From positions 89,437-153,436 of the forward strand of contig CAZGXI010000007.1 in the NCBI GenBank assembly GCA_964529715.1: a stretch of 64,000 nt of DNA, in the 5' to 3' direction. The translations under genes were made by a program, and so were the position numbers. Below, piece after piece: positions 30,054-39,093 of the stretch. The stretch comes from CAZGXI01 sp964529715. Its GTDB lineage: Bacteria > Chloroflexota > Anaerolineae > Aggregatilineales > Ch27. Under the pieces are notes generated by a model. It did not search any database, had not been told where the DNA came from, and saw nothing but the letters and a program-made list of their open reading frames with translations. Numbering within the stretch: the first letter of the stretch is position 1; the number at the start of each line of letters is the position of its first letter.

Positions 30054-31052
30054 ATGGAACGCCGCTCGTTTCCACGTCTGATGGCAGGTCTGATTCTGGT
30101 CGTCCTGGCAGTCATGCTGTTCTCCGCCTGCGGCAGTGGTCCAGCACTCCCGACACCGACCCGTCTGCCGACAGCCACGCCAACCCCGCGTTCCACCCCG
30201 CTGCCCGAAGTGCCGACCCCCATCCCTCTGGCAACAGAAGACAACCCACTGACGATCCTGATGCTGCCGCAGGGAAATCGTACCAATGCCCGCGAGGCTG
30301 CCAACACCCTGGAAGAGCAAATCCTCAACCTGTATGGCCTGACGGTGGATATCCAGCTCGTCAACAGCTACGGCGAGATCGTGGCCCAGTTGTGCGGCGC
30401 GACGCCGGTGGTTGGCTGGGTAGATGGCTTCTCATACATTGTGGCCGGGGCGCAGGGCTGCGGCGACCCGGAAATGCGCGTCGAACGCGACGGCCAGACC
30501 GGTTTCCAGGTGGATTTGCTCGTTTCCGCCGAACTGCGGGCCCAAAGAATTGCTGCCCTGGCCGACCAAACCCTCTGCCGTTTGAACAGTCAGGATGTGG
30601 CAAGTTGGCTCGTGCCGGGCCTGATGCTGCGCGCCAACGGCGTGAATCCCCTCTATGACCTGGAAGCGGTCGTCGATGTGGACAGTTATGACGCATTGGT
30701 AACGGCCATCTATAACGAGGATTGTCAGGCAGGCGGTGTGCCGCACGGCTACCTGGACGATGTAGGGGAAGAAGTCGCTGCCCTGGAAGACTTGAGTGAG
30801 CGCGTACTGGTGCTGGACGTGTCGCCGGAAATCCCCTACGACATCCTGGTTTATCCACAGACCGTGCCGCTGAACGTGCGCATTCCCCTGAACGATGCCT
30901 TCATGCAGATCGCGGCGGAACGGCGCAGTGCCCGGACATTGGCGATTATCCTGAACCAGGATCGCCTGGAGCGCGTGGACCGCACTGATTTCGCCGCCTT
31001 CAACGCCTTCATGGCTTCGACAGGCCTCAACTTCGCGGCGCTGGGGCAGTGA
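30054..31052 (+). CDS. PhnD-like substrate-binding lipoprotein (phosphonate/phosphite family)
   Basis: The 332 residues start with a lipoprotein signal (AVMLFSAC, Cys about residue 25) and a Thr/Pro linker, then a periplasmic-binding fold of the phosphonate-binding type (NPLTILMLPQGNRTNAREA at the first strand, VGWVDGFSYIVAG at the ligand pocket). No ABC permease or ATPase is adjacent, so it is an orphan binding protein in this window and might sense instead of transport. AGGAGG lies 4 bases before ATG 30054. The stop overlaps or abuts the next glycosyltransferase start. Confidence 0.78.
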   Translation: MERRSFPRLMAGLILVVLAVMLFSACGSGPALPTPTRLPTATPTPRSTPLPEVPTPIPLATEDNPLTILMLPQGNRTNAREAANTLEEQILNLYGLTVDIQLVNSYGEIVAQLCGATPVVGWVDGFSYIVAGAQGCGDPEMRVERDGQTGFQVDLLVSAELRAQRIAALADQTLCRLNSQDVASWLVPGLMLRANGVNPLYDLEAVVDVDSYDALVTAIYNEDCQAGGVPHGYLDDVGEEVAALEDLSERVLVLDVSPEIPYDILVYPQTVPLNVRIPLNDAFMQIAAERRSARTLAIILNQDRLERVDRTDFAAFNAFMASTGLNFAALGQ

Positions 31053-31054
31053 GC

Positions 31055-32005
31055 ATGGACCTTGCCGTCGTTATCGTCACCTGGAACGTGCGCAACCTGG
31101 TTCTGGCGGCGCTGCGTACACTCCAGGCCGATCTGGAAGCCTACGGCCCGACAGCGGAAACCTGGGTGGTAGACAATGCCTCCGCCGACGGCACGGTGGA
31201 GGCGATCCGGGTGCAGTTCCCCCAGGTGAAGGTCATCGCCAGCACCGTCAACCTCGGTTTTGCCGGGGGAAACAACCTGGGAATGCGAACCATCGGATTC
31301 GGCGTAGACGCCCCCGTCGACTCGTTGCCGCACGCGGTCTTTCTGCTGAACCCCGACACGCTGATCCAGCCCCACGCGGTGCGGACGCTCTACGATGCGC
31401 TGATGGCCGATCCGCAGGTAGGAATCGTGGGGGCGCGGCTGGCTTATGAGGACGGGTCGTTCCAGCACAGCGCATTTCATTTTCCCGGCGTGATCCAGGC
31501 GTGCTACGACCTGTTCCCGCTGCCTGCCCGGTTCTACGAAACACCGCTCAACGGGCGCTATCCGCGCTACCTGTACAATGGCGACGCCCCCTTCCCGGTC
31601 GAACAGGTGCTCGGCGCGACGATGATGATCCGGCAGGAGGTGATCCGGCAGACGGGGATGTTCGACGAGCAGTTCTTCATGTACTGCGAAGAGATCGACT
31701 GGTGTATGCGCGTGCGGCGGGCCGGCTGGGATATTCGCTGCGTCCCCACCGCCCAAATCACCCACCTGGCCGGGAAAAGCACGTCGCAGGTCCGCCCGGA
31801 GAGTTTCTTCAACCTGTGGCAGAGCCGCTTTCGGCTGTATCAAAAGCACTATGCGCCGCTCAAGGTCGCGCTGCTGCGGCAGGTCGTGCGGCTGGGGATG
31901 CGCCGCAAGATCACACAGGCGCGGCGGGAGGCCGCGTGCGGCGCGATCACGGCGGATCAGCGGGACGCGCTGATCACCGCCTATCGAAAGGTGGCGGCGC
32001 TGTGA
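31055..32005 (+). CDS. Family 2 glycosyltransferase (rhamnosyltransferase-like)
   Basis: The 316 residues have the GT2 nucleotide-sugar fold: VVIVTWNVRNL, VVDNASADGTVEAI, NLGFAGGNNLGMR and LLNPDTLIQPHAV, which matches the WbbL/rhamnosyltransferase group that builds surface polysaccharides. No membrane span is evident. ATG 31055 follows GGGG at 8 bases; a GTG at 31049 overlapping the previous TGA is also possible. The next gene overlaps by 4 bases (GTGA). Confidence 0.9.
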   Translation: MDLAVVIVTWNVRNLVLAALRTLQADLEAYGPTAETWVVDNASADGTVEAIRVQFPQVKVIASTVNLGFAGGNNLGMRTIGFGVDAPVDSLPHAVFLLNPDTLIQPHAVRTLYDALMADPQVGIVGARLAYEDGSFQHSAFHFPGVIQACYDLFPLPARFYETPLNGRYPRYLYNGDAPFPVEQVLGATMMIRQEVIRQTGMFDEQFFMYCEEIDWCMRVRRAGWDIRCVPTAQITHLAGKSTSQVRPESFFNLWQSRFRLYQKHYAPLKVALLRQVVRLGMRRKITQARREAACGAITADQRDALITAYRKVAAL

Positions 32006-32790
32006 CGACGCTTGCCTGCATCATCCTCTGCCACAACGAGGTCGAGCACATTCAGGACTGCGTGAAAAGCATCCTGTTCGCCGACGACGCGCTCGTCTTC
32101 ATCGACGCGCGCAGCCCAATCGCCGATGAGATCGCCCGGCTGGCCGAATCCGCCGGGGCACGCACACAGCGCCGAGTCTTCGACAACTACGCCGCGCAGC
32201 GCAATGCAGCGTTGGAAGCCGTCCAGACGGACTGGGTGTTGTTCGTAGACGCCGACGAGCGTGTGACGCCGGAACTGGCCGAGGAAACACGCCGTGTGAT
32301 CGCAAGTGGGAATGCAGTGGGCTATGGCGTTCCGCGCGACAACTACATCTTCGGCAGGTTAACCCGTCACGCGGGCTGGTATCCTGACTACCAGACCCGT
32401 CTGTTGCGCCGAGGCCGCGCCTTCTACGATCCGGCCCGCCCGGTACATGAGGTCGCCATGCTGGACGGCGAAAAAGGCCACCTGCAAAGCGCCTTCATTC
32501 ACTATAATTACCGAGACCTGGGGCAGTTTATCGCCAAACAGCGCGCTTATGCCGACATCGACGCCGGGATTCTCTACGCCGAGGGCGTCCGTCCCCGCGC
32601 CCGCGACTTCGTCCTGCAACCGCTGCGGCAGTTCCGCTGGCGCTTCGTCACCCTGAAAGGGTATCAAGACGGTCTGCACGGCCTGCGATTGAGCGTGCTG
32701 ATGGCGTGGTATGAGTGGCTCAAGTATCGCAACCTGGGCGTGCGCTGGAAGACGCCCCAAGAAATCCCTGACGAACAGCCCGCCGAATAA
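32002..32790 (+). CDS. Family 2 glycosyltransferase (WaaE/KdtX-like)
   Basis: The 262 residues start CIILCHNEVEHIQDCV and contain RNAALEAVQTDWVLFVDADE, the acceptor-side pattern of the WaaE-type glycosyltransferases that add a sugar to a glycolipid core. A C-terminal region with AWYEWLKYRNLG could bind the membrane. GTG 32002 overlaps the preceding TGA (GTGA), with AAAGGTGG upstream, which indicates coupling. It closes the plus-strand run that begins at folC. Confidence 0.88.
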   Translation: MTTLACIILCHNEVEHIQDCVKSILFADDALVFIDARSPIADEIARLAESAGARTQRRVFDNYAAQRNAALEAVQTDWVLFVDADERVTPELAEETRRVIASGNAVGYGVPRDNYIFGRLTRHAGWYPDYQTRLLRRGRAFYDPARPVHEVAMLDGEKGHLQSAFIHYNYRDLGQFIAKQRAYADIDAGILYAEGVRPRARDFVLQPLRQFRWRFVTLKGYQDGLHGLRLSVLMAWYEWLKYRNLGVRWKTPQEIPDEQPAE

Positions 32791-32801
32791 AGATGCGCTA
32801 C

Positions 32802-32820
32802 CTGCCGAAATGGAGGGCAG
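32802..32820. terminator. Short hairpin between converging genes
   Basis: CTGCC (32802-32806) pairs with GGCAG (32816-32820), extended by further pairs after one mismatch. It lies in the 31-base gap between the end of the plus-strand run and the next minus-strand gene. Weak, with no T-run. Confidence 0.3.
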
Positions 32821-32821
32821 C

Positions 32822-33964
32822 TTAGGATTGCGCCTTCTCGATAATTTCAATCAGCGCATACAGCCCGCCCGCCACGACGCTGTGCCCGCCCAGAATCACC
32901 GGGATCGGCGCTTCGGCAGCGGCAGCGGTGAACTCGCGCAGCCAGGGGTCTTGAATCGCATCGACCAGGAATAGGTCGGAGGCGAAGCGGTCCGCGTCGC
33001 CAGGCCACACACCCCGAGAGGCCATGATCGGGCGGCTGTCGATGATCGCCGCGTCGCACATCTCTGCCAGCGCATGAAAAAAGGTCCGCGCGCCCTGCTG
33101 CCGGATCATCACCCCCAGAAGCGACTGCACCTCGCCGCGCTCGATCCGCCCGCTGGCGACCATACCGCGCTCCTCAGCGTAGACGCGCACCCAACACTGG
33201 GTCGCCCGGTTGAGCGCCTGCCATGCCGCCGGAGAGACGCGCCCGATCAGCGCCAGGTGGCTTTCGGGCGTGGCGGTAATCGCGGCAATTTCTTCGACTG
33301 GCACGGCGCGCAGCAGCTGCTCGTTCTGCACCACATCGGCCAGGTGCGGCAGACAGTCAGGATGATGCGCCATCAGTGCCAGGTCAGAAGGCGTATCCAG
33401 GTCGAGCGATGTGGCGGGACGCATCCCGGCGATCACGCGCACCTCAAATTCCCCGCTGTTGTGCAGCAGCCAGGCCAGGCTGTTATCGCGGTCTGCCCCT
33501 CGGATGATTGGCAGGGCATCCGCCAGATCGGTCAACGCCAGCCAGTCACTGGAATGCAGATTGTTGGTCAGCGCGATGTGGGAAGGAATGCCGTTCGGCC
33601 CGCCGGCGCCGGCACGGCAAAGCATCCCGGCGATCACATTGACCATACTGCGATCCACCAGTGGCGCGCTGCCGCCACCGAAATACATGGCCGGGGACAG
33701 GTTGTATCTGTCGATCAACGCGGCCAACCGCCTGCCAAAATGGAACGGCTCGCCCGGTTCGTCCGTCTCACGGATCACATCCAGGGCGGCGGGCAGCCAG
33801 TCAAGCGAGGGAGCTGCCACGACCACCGGCGCGATGGCCTCTGCCTGCAAAACATCGATCAAGTCCAGGGCAGCAGCACGTTGGCCCCGCAAGACGAGTT
33901 GCTCCTGCGGGCTATCTCCGCCGCTGCCAAGCATCATTACTGCGCCGACCATGGGTTGATACAT
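32822..33964 (-). CDS. Unknown protein, possibly nucleotidyltransferase-like
   Basis: I do not recognise this 380-residue protein with certainty. The N-terminal 210 residues alternate strands and helices, and SLDLDTPSDLALM (about 190-202) resembles the D-DTPxDL signature at the end of CofC/MobA-type nucleotidyltransferase domains, with GGSAPLVDR near 100. The C-terminal 150 residues (RVYAEERGMVASGRIERGE, HALAEMCDAAIIDSRPIMA) show no clear motif. No signal peptide or membrane span is present. No Shine-Dalgarno precedes ATG 33964. It lies downstream of comF and hpf on the same strand, behind a hairpin. Confidence 0.6.
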   Translation of the reverse strand: MYQPMVGAVMMLGSGGDSPQEQLVLRGQRAAALDLIDVLQAEAIAPVVVAAPSLDWLPAALDVIRETDEPGEPFHFGRRLAALIDRYNLSPAMYFGGGSAPLVDRSMVNVIAGMLCRAGAGGPNGIPSHIALTNNLHSSDWLALTDLADALPIIRGADRDNSLAWLLHNSGEFEVRVIAGMRPATSLDLDTPSDLALMAHHPDCLPHLADVVQNEQLLRAVPVEEIAAITATPESHLALIGRVSPAAWQALNRATQCWVRVYAEERGMVASGRIERGEVQSLLGVMIRQQGARTFFHALAEMCDAAIIDSRPIMASRGVWPGDADRFASDLFLVDAIQDPWLREFTAAAAEAPIPVILGGHSVVAGGLYALIEIIEKAQS

Positions 33965-33985
33965 AGGAATCCCGGCTGAAGCAAT

Positions 33986-34011
33986 GCGCCGAGGGCCGCA
34001 GCCCCCGGCGC
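33986..34011 (-). terminator. Hairpin after hpf
   Basis: Eleven-base arms GCGCCGAGGGC and GCCCCCGGCGC with one mismatch and a CGCA loop, 33 bases past the hpf stop. No T-run follows. Confidence 0.4.
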
Positions 34012-34043
34012 CAGGGTATTCAAACCAGGCTACACCGCCCCGT

Positions 34044-34634
34044 CTAACGCGGCACGGCGACGACCTCCGGCTCTAGAATACCGTAGTTACCATCTTCGCG
34101 GCGGTAGAGCACACTGACCAGGCTCGTTTCCGCATCGAAGAACACAAAGAAATCGTGTCCCAACAGCTCCATCTGCTCAATGGCCTCTTCTTCGCTCATC
34201 GGCAGAAGTTGGATAGACTTGCGCCGGACGATCTCCATTTTCGGCTCGAGCTGATCGGCCGCCTCCTCCCCAGGAACCGGTTCGGCAGCCGCCAGTTCAG
34301 GTTCCAACTCGGCAAACTTTTCGCCACCACGACGGCGACGTTTGCCTTTGTAACTGCGAATCTGGCGGTACATCTTGTCTAACACCAGGTCGATAGCGGC
34401 AAACACATCATCCTGGCTCTTGTCTTCAGCCCGCAAGATGATACCGCGACGGTTGCGCACCGTCAGTTGAGCAACCGCCCTATCGCCGCCCTGCTTGCGA
34501 TGTTCGGTTGCCAGATCGAGCTTCACATCCATGATGCCTGGCAGATAGCGGTCCAGTTTGCTCACTTTCTTATCGATGTAGTCCTGCAGGCGAGGTGTGA
34601 CGTTCACATTCTTTGTGCGAGTCTGGACCTCCAT
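34044..34634 (-). CDS. hpf: Ribosome hibernation promoting factor, long form
   Basis: Long HPF dimerises 70S ribosomes into inactive 100S particles under starvation. The 196 residues have the N-terminal S30AE domain (1 to about 100; TRLQDYIDKKVSKLDRYLPG appears as PRLQDYIDKKVSKLDRYL) and the C-terminal dimerisation domain (about 140-196; KSIQLLPMSEEEAIEQMELL, FFVFFDAET), joined by a charged linker. ATG 34634 is fixed by AAAGGAG 6 bases upstream. It lies 65 bases downstream of comF on the same strand. Confidence 0.95.
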   Translation of the reverse strand: MEVQTRTKNVNVTPRLQDYIDKKVSKLDRYLPGIMDVKLDLATEHRKQGGDRAVAQLTVRNRRGIILRAEDKSQDDVFAAIDLVLDKMYRQIRSYKGKRRRRGGEKFAELEPELAAAEPVPGEEAADQLEPKMEIVRRKSIQLLPMSEEEAIEQMELLGHDFFVFFDAETSLVSVLYRREDGNYGILEPEVVAVPR

Positions 34635-34699
34635 GACAAACTCCTTTCCGATAGCTCGATGCGAAAAGGACACACAAGCCACGACAGTGGCACGGCAGC

Positions 34700-35365
34700 C
34701 TAGATGGCTGCGCCAGCCTGCCCGGCAACCGCTGCCCGAACCGAACGCGCCCCAGCCTGTAGCAGCACAAGGGCGCACGCGCGCATCGTCGCGCCGGTGG
34801 TGTATACGTCATCCACCAGGATCACGTCGCAGCCTTTCACCCGGTCCGGGGTCGCCACTGCAAACGCCCCGGCAACGTTCTCCTGCCGTTCCCGGTATCC
34901 CAGCCCGACCTGGGTGCGCGTCTGGCGCACCCGAACCAGCAGATCTGGTTCTTGCACCCAGCCCAGGCGGTCGGCAATGATCGTACCCAGCAGCGCCGCC
35001 TGGTTATAGCCGCGCTCGCGCTGTCGGCTGGCATGTAGCGGAATCGGGATCAGCAAGCTGACGGGCCAGGCAGCCTCACGGATGCGCCCGGCCATCAGAT
35101 CGCCAAGCGGAATAGCCAGGGCTGTCAGCCGATCATATTTCAGCGCGTGAATGGCTGTCTGAAGTGGACCGCCGAAAACGCCCAAAGCCACTTTATCGCT
35201 CAGAGGAGGAGCGACGCGGCTTAATTCGGCAGTCAGAGGAATAAAATCGGCCACACAATGTTCACATAGGAGTGTTCCAACCCGTTCACAGGCCACACAC
35301 ACAGGTGGAAAAAGCAGGTCCAGCGCCGGGACAATCACACGGCGCTCCACAAATTGCCACCCCAT
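34700..35365 (-). CDS. comF: ComF-family phosphoribosyltransferase-like protein
   Basis: ComF proteins act in DNA uptake or processing and have a PRTase fold. The 221 residues show an N-terminal zinc ribbon (Cys23, Cys26, Cys34, Cys37), HALKYDRL, IPIPLHASRQRERGYNQA, and the PRPP loop VILVDDVYTTGATM. ATG 35365 gives the usual length; the frame is open to 35470 but the added residues overlap a terminator hairpin. No Shine-Dalgarno is seen for either. The Tad pilus locus lies upstream; ComF next to pilus genes fits competence, although the two are separated by a terminator. Confidence 0.88.
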   Translation of the reverse strand: MGWQFVERRVIVPALDLLFPPVCVACERVGTLLCEHCVADFIPLTAELSRVAPPLSDKVALGVFGGPLQTAIHALKYDRLTALAIPLGDLMAGRIREAAWPVSLLIPIPLHASRQRERGYNQAALLGTIIADRLGWVQEPDLLVRVRQTRTQVGLGYRERQENVAGAFAVATPDRVKGCDVILVDDVYTTGATMRACALVLLQAGARSVRAAVAGQAGAAI

Positions 35366-35431
35366 GTGGATGAAGTGTGTTCCCCCGGCTGTCTGCCCGA
35401 CGGCATGTGGTTGTCGTGTCAAGCCTTGTCG

Positions 35432-35496
35432 TCCTATCCAAACAAGGGGCTGTGCGCCCCTTGTACCCAAGCAGTTGCCTGTTGCTTTTCGGATAG
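35432..35496 (-). terminator. Composite terminator after the tad operon
   Basis: A perfect 9-pair hairpin, ACAAGGGGC (35442-35450) with GCCCCTTGT (35456-35464), is enclosed by a second inverted repeat, CCTATCC (35432-35438) and GGATAGG (35490-35496). It starts 5 bases beyond the tadC stop. The minus-strand tail is TTTGG. Confidence 0.6.
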
Positions 35497-35500
35497 GCGC

Positions 35501-36445
35501 TCAAAACATACCGCCGATGCCCGACTCCATCAGAATGATCACGGACGGGCCAAGCAGCACGATCCAGATCGACGGGAAGATCAGCAGCACCATCGGGATC
35601 ATCATTTTGACGGGCGCCTGCTGTGCTTTTTCTTGGGCGCGCTGGCGGCGCTTGACGCGCATCTGGTCCGACTGGACGCGCAGGATTTTCGCCATACTCA
35701 CGCCGAGTTGGTCCGCCTGGATGATTGCAGCGACAAAGCTGGTCACGTCGGGTACGTCCATCCGGTTCGACATGTCACGCAAGGCTTCGCGGCGCAGTTT
35801 GCCGAACTGAATTTCTTGAAGGACACGCCCGAACGCCACTGCCAGGTCGTTATCCCATTTTTCATACACCTTCCCCATGGCGGCGTCGAAGCCCAACCCG
35901 GCTTCAACGCAGATGGTCAGCAGGTCCAGGGCATCAGGCAGCGCCTTGACGATACCATCTTGCCGCTTGGTGATTTTGCTCTTGAGCCACAGCGCAGGAA
36001 AGAAAAAGCCCAGCGCCGCCCCACCGACCGTGTAGAGCAACCCGTTCGGCTGCGGCGAGATGATGACGAACAGCAGGAATGCGACCACGCCAAGGCCGAT
36101 AGTTGCACCGACCCGCAATCCCAGGAAGGTGGCCGCATCCAGGTTGTTGGGGTTGCCCGCCAGCTCAAGCTGCCGCCGCGTCGATTCCAACTGACGTTCC
36201 GGTGTGAAGCGCGTGACGATGTCGGCCAGTTTGCGGAACAGCGGCCTGAGCACACGCTCCTGGAACGGCAGCGAGAGTTCCAGTTCTTCCAACGAAGAGG
36301 GCAGGTCACGGTCGCCATACTCGGCCAGGCGAGCCTGGAGGGGGTCGCGGTCGCCGTCATCCCTCATGCCATAGTAAACCAGCCCGGCCAGCACCAGCAG
36401 GGCGAAAGCCACAACGATGACAATACCAATAATCGGATCGGGCAT
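35501..36445 (-). CDS. tadC: Tad/Flp pilus inner-membrane protein TadC
   Basis: TadC is one of two T2SF-type platform proteins of the Tad pilus. The 314 residues show an N-terminal transmembrane helix (about 5-25), two central helices (about 110-150), the conserved cytoplasmic segment PDALDLLTICVEAGLGFDAA and FGRVLQEIQFGKLRREALRDM, and a C-terminal helix. ATG 36445 follows CAGGAG at 8 bases; the frame is open upstream inside the tadB end. It is the last gene of the pilus operon and starts 26 bases after tadB. Confidence 0.92.
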   Translation of the reverse strand: MPDPIIGIVIVVAFALLVLAGLVYYGMRDDGDRDPLQARLAEYGDRDLPSSLEELELSLPFQERVLRPLFRKLADIVTRFTPERQLESTRRQLELAGNPNNLDAATFLGLRVGATIGLGVVAFLLFVIISPQPNGLLYTVGGAALGFFFPALWLKSKITKRQDGIVKALPDALDLLTICVEAGLGFDAAMGKVYEKWDNDLAVAFGRVLQEIQFGKLRREALRDMSNRMDVPDVTSFVAAIIQADQLGVSMAKILRVQSDQMRVKRRQRAQEKAQQAPVKMMIPMVLLIFPSIWIVLLGPSVIILMESGIGGMF

Positions 36446-36471
36446 TGCTGTTCTCCTGTAACCTCTGCACT

Positions 36472-37446
36472 CTAGTACTTGATGTCCACGATCCGCTGGA
36501 TCGCCGCCGTGCCAAGACCGATCAGGCCCAAACCGATGCCGATCATTGGCCAGCCGCACATGCGGTTCTCGAACAACCCGCCCATGTAGTTCGGGTTGAT
36601 CGCCATCAGGAACAGGGCCAGCACAATCGGCAGGCCACTGATCAGGTAGCCAGTCACGCGGCCCTGTGAGGTGAGCACACGGATCTCGCCCTTGAGCTTA
36701 ATGCGCTCGCGGATGGTATGGCCGATGACCTCCAGGATTTCCGCCAGATTACCACCGACCTCGCGCTGGATGTTCACGGCAGTGACGATCAGGTCCAGGT
36801 CCTCGCTGACGACACGGTCCAGCATGTGCTGAAGCGCATCTTCCATCGCAACGCCCAACTGCACTTCCTGCACCACGCGCTGGAACTCGGTCGAGGTCGG
36901 TTCCGGCGCTTCCCTGGAAATCGCCTCCATCGCCTGGAGCACACTGTACCCAGAACGCAGAGAGTTCACCCACAGGCTAATAGTGTCGGGAAGCTGGCTC
37001 TCAAACTGTTGCAGCCGCTTTTTCTGGGCACGGTTGACGTAAATACGCGGGGCAAAGAATCCGACAACCCCCGAAACAATGCCCATGATAGGATCGCGGA
37101 ACAGGATGAATGTGCCGAGCAGGAAAAAGCCGATGACGCTAATGACATGCAATGCGGCGTACTCGGCAACGGTGATCTTGAGGTTCGCTTTGGCGAGGGA
37201 GGCTTTCCATTTCTTCCCGAACGACCGCTGAGACAGGGCCGCGTCGAGGGATTTGGTCAACTGGCTTGGTTCGTCGCGCTTCTGCTCGGCCTGCGGAATC
37301 TCGACATAAGTTTCGAGTTCGGTATAACGGCCCAGCCGCTCTTCGATCAGGTCTTTCCGTTCAGAACGGATGCTGATGACGCCCACCACCAGCACGATCA
37401 GGGCAATCACCCCGGCCACACCTGCGATGATGACTTCGGTTGGCAT
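36472..37446 (-). CDS. tadB: Tad/Flp pilus inner-membrane protein TadB
   Basis: TadB pairs with TadC to form the membrane platform. The 324 residues have an N-terminal transmembrane helix, two central helices (about 98-135), the T2SF motif QLPDTISLWVNSLRSGYSVLQAME with EFQRVVQEVQLGV, and two C-terminal helices. ATG 37446 is preferred (GGGGAG 8 bases upstream) over GTG 37455. A terminator-like hairpin and a TATAAT lie between tadA and tadB, so tadB-tadC may have their own transcript. Confidence 0.92.
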   Translation of the reverse strand: MPTEVIIAGVAGVIALIVLVVGVISIRSERKDLIEERLGRYTELETYVEIPQAEQKRDEPSQLTKSLDAALSQRSFGKKWKASLAKANLKITVAEYAALHVISVIGFFLLGTFILFRDPIMGIVSGVVGFFAPRIYVNRAQKKRLQQFESQLPDTISLWVNSLRSGYSVLQAMEAISREAPEPTSTEFQRVVQEVQLGVAMEDALQHMLDRVVSEDLDLIVTAVNIQREVGGNLAEILEVIGHTIRERIKLKGEIRVLTSQGRVTGYLISGLPIVLALFLMAINPNYMGGLFENRMCGWPMIGIGLGLIGLGTAAIQRIVDIKY

Positions 37447-37534
37447 TGGATCCACTCCCCTAACTCACGGGCTGTCGTGTGGGATCGAGTCGGTCCGGCC
37501 GGCAACACCTTTCGTGACGACTGACCTTACCCAG

Positions 37535-37540
37535 ATTATA
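37535..37540 (-). promoter_or_regulatory. -10 box (TATAAT) ahead of tadB
   Basis: Perfect TATAAT on the minus strand, 89 bases before the tadB start and just after the hairpin behind tadA. No good -35. Confidence 0.45.
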
Positions 37541-37570
37541 GCACATCTTGCCAACGGTCACGGGAAAACA

Positions 37571-37613
37571 GCAGCGGCAGCGCAGGCACGTCACTGGCCT
37601 ACCCTGCCGCTGC
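37571..37613 (-). terminator. Hairpin with T-tail after tadA
   Basis: GCAGCGGCAG (37571-37580) pairs perfectly with CTGCCGCTGC (37604-37613) around a 23-base loop, 10 bases after the tadA stop. The minus-strand tail TGTTTTCCC makes it a plausible intrinsic or partial terminator within the tad locus. Confidence 0.55.
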
Positions 37614-37622
37614 CCCCGACAT

Positions 37623-39059
37623 TTAATAACGTTGACCGATGCCGAACACCGATGGCGGCAGATGAATGCCTGCCTGTTCGATCTTATCCATGAACTTCGG
37701 GCGCAGACCTGTCGGACGGATGCGCCCGATCACCTTGCCGGCCTCGACGCCGGTCTGCTCGAACTCGAAGATGTCCGAAAGCACGACCACGTCGCCTTCC
37801 ATACCCTGCACCTCGGTTACTTTTGTGACCTTGCGCGTCCCATCGCGCATCCGCTCCTGGTGGCAGATCAAGTCCACTGCCGAGGCGATCTGCTCGCGGA
37901 TAGCGCGCACAGGCAAGTCCATCCCGGCCATCAGGCACATCACTTCCAGGCGGGCTAACGTGTCGCGTGGGCTATTGGAGTGGGCCGTCGTCAGCGAACC
38001 GTCATGGCCGGTGTTCATAGCCTGGAGCATGTCCAGGGCCTCGCCCGAACGGCACTCCCCGACCACAATCCGGTCGGGGCGCATACGCAGACAGTTCACC
38101 ACCAGGTCACGGATGGTGATCTCACCCTTGCCTTCAATATTGGCTGGGCGGCTTTCCAGGGTAACCACATGTTCCTGGCGCAGTTGAAGTTCTGCCGCGT
38201 TTTCGACGGTGATGATGCGCTCATTTTCCGGGATAAAACCGGAGAGCACATTGAGCAATGTTGTCTTGCCGGAGCCGGTGCCGCCGCTGACGATGATATT
38301 CAGACGGGCGATCACACACGCGCGCATAAACTCGACCACTTCTGGCGTGATCGATCCGAAGTGGATCAAGTCTTCAACCGTGAGCGGCTTCTTGGAGAAC
38401 TTACGGATGGTGATCGTCGGCCCGATCAGCGAAATGGGCCGGATGACGGCATTCACACGGGAACCGTCCGGCAGGCGGGCGTCTACATAGGGCTGGCTCT
38501 CGTCCACACGGCGGCCCAGCGGTGCGACGATGCGGTCCAGAATGCGCAGCACGTGGTCGTCGCTCTCAAAGGTAATGTTGGTACGCTGGAGCATCCCTTT
38601 GCGCTCGACGTAGATGTTTTTCGGCCCGTTGACCATGATCTCGGTCACGGTCTCATCGGCCAGCAGCGGCTCCAGGGGGCCAAAACCCAGGATTTCCGCG
38701 ACGATCTGGTCAAACAGGCGCTGCCGTTCGGCGCGGCTGAGAACGATATTCTCCTCGGCCAGGATGGTTGTAAACAGCTCCTCCATCGTGGCGCGGATCT
38801 CAGCGTGGCGGGACATATCCATCGAGGGGTCCAGTTCGGCCAGCAGCTTGGTCTGGACGCGGCTCTTGATGTCCATGTAGTTTTCATGGGGTGCCACGAC
38901 GCCGCCCTGGGGAACAGCACGCTGGCGGACGCGCATCTGGGCCAGCTTGGATTCGTCGTCCTTGTCACCGCCGCCACCCGCACCGCCGCTCGCTCCCCCC
39001 GGCACTGCGGTGGACGGAGAACTCTGACTTCCCTTTTCAATCCGGCGTAACAGAGACAC
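37623..39059 (-). CDS. tadA: Tad pilus secretion ATPase TadA/CpaF
   Basis: TadA powers extension and probably retraction of Flp pili. The 478 residues include a Gly/Ser-rich N-terminus, the conserved N-terminal domain (ILGFGPLEPLLADETVTEIMVNG), Walker A GGTGSGKTT (259-267), a Walker B region near PDRIVVGECRSGEALDMLQ and the His-box GHDGSLTTAHSN. The GTG start 39059 has GGAGGTGA seven bases upstream. It starts 34 bases after tadZ. Confidence 0.95.
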   Translation of the reverse strand: MSLLRRIEKGSQSSPSTAVPGGASGGAGGGGDKDDESKLAQMRVRQRAVPQGGVVAPHENYMDIKSRVQTKLLAELDPSMDMSRHAEIRATMEELFTTILAEENIVLSRAERQRLFDQIVAEILGFGPLEPLLADETVTEIMVNGPKNIYVERKGMLQRTNITFESDDHVLRILDRIVAPLGRRVDESQPYVDARLPDGSRVNAVIRPISLIGPTITIRKFSKKPLTVEDLIHFGSITPEVVEFMRACVIARLNIIVSGGTGSGKTTLLNVLSGFIPENERIITVENAAELQLRQEHVVTLESRPANIEGKGEITIRDLVVNCLRMRPDRIVVGECRSGEALDMLQAMNTGHDGSLTTAHSNSPRDTLARLEVMCLMAGMDLPVRAIREQIASAVDLICHQERMRDGTRKVTKVTEVQGMEGDVVVLSDIFEFEQTGVEAGKVIGRIRPTGLRPKFMDKIEQAGIHLPPSVFGIGQRY

Positions 39060-39093
39060 AGTAACTCACCTCCCAGTCTGTTGGCGATGTGGT

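Noticed and set aside
37980..39050. A 356-codon plus-strand open frame across tadA.
   Set aside because: Shadow of tadA, whose Walker and His-box motifs lie on the minus strand in the same bases.
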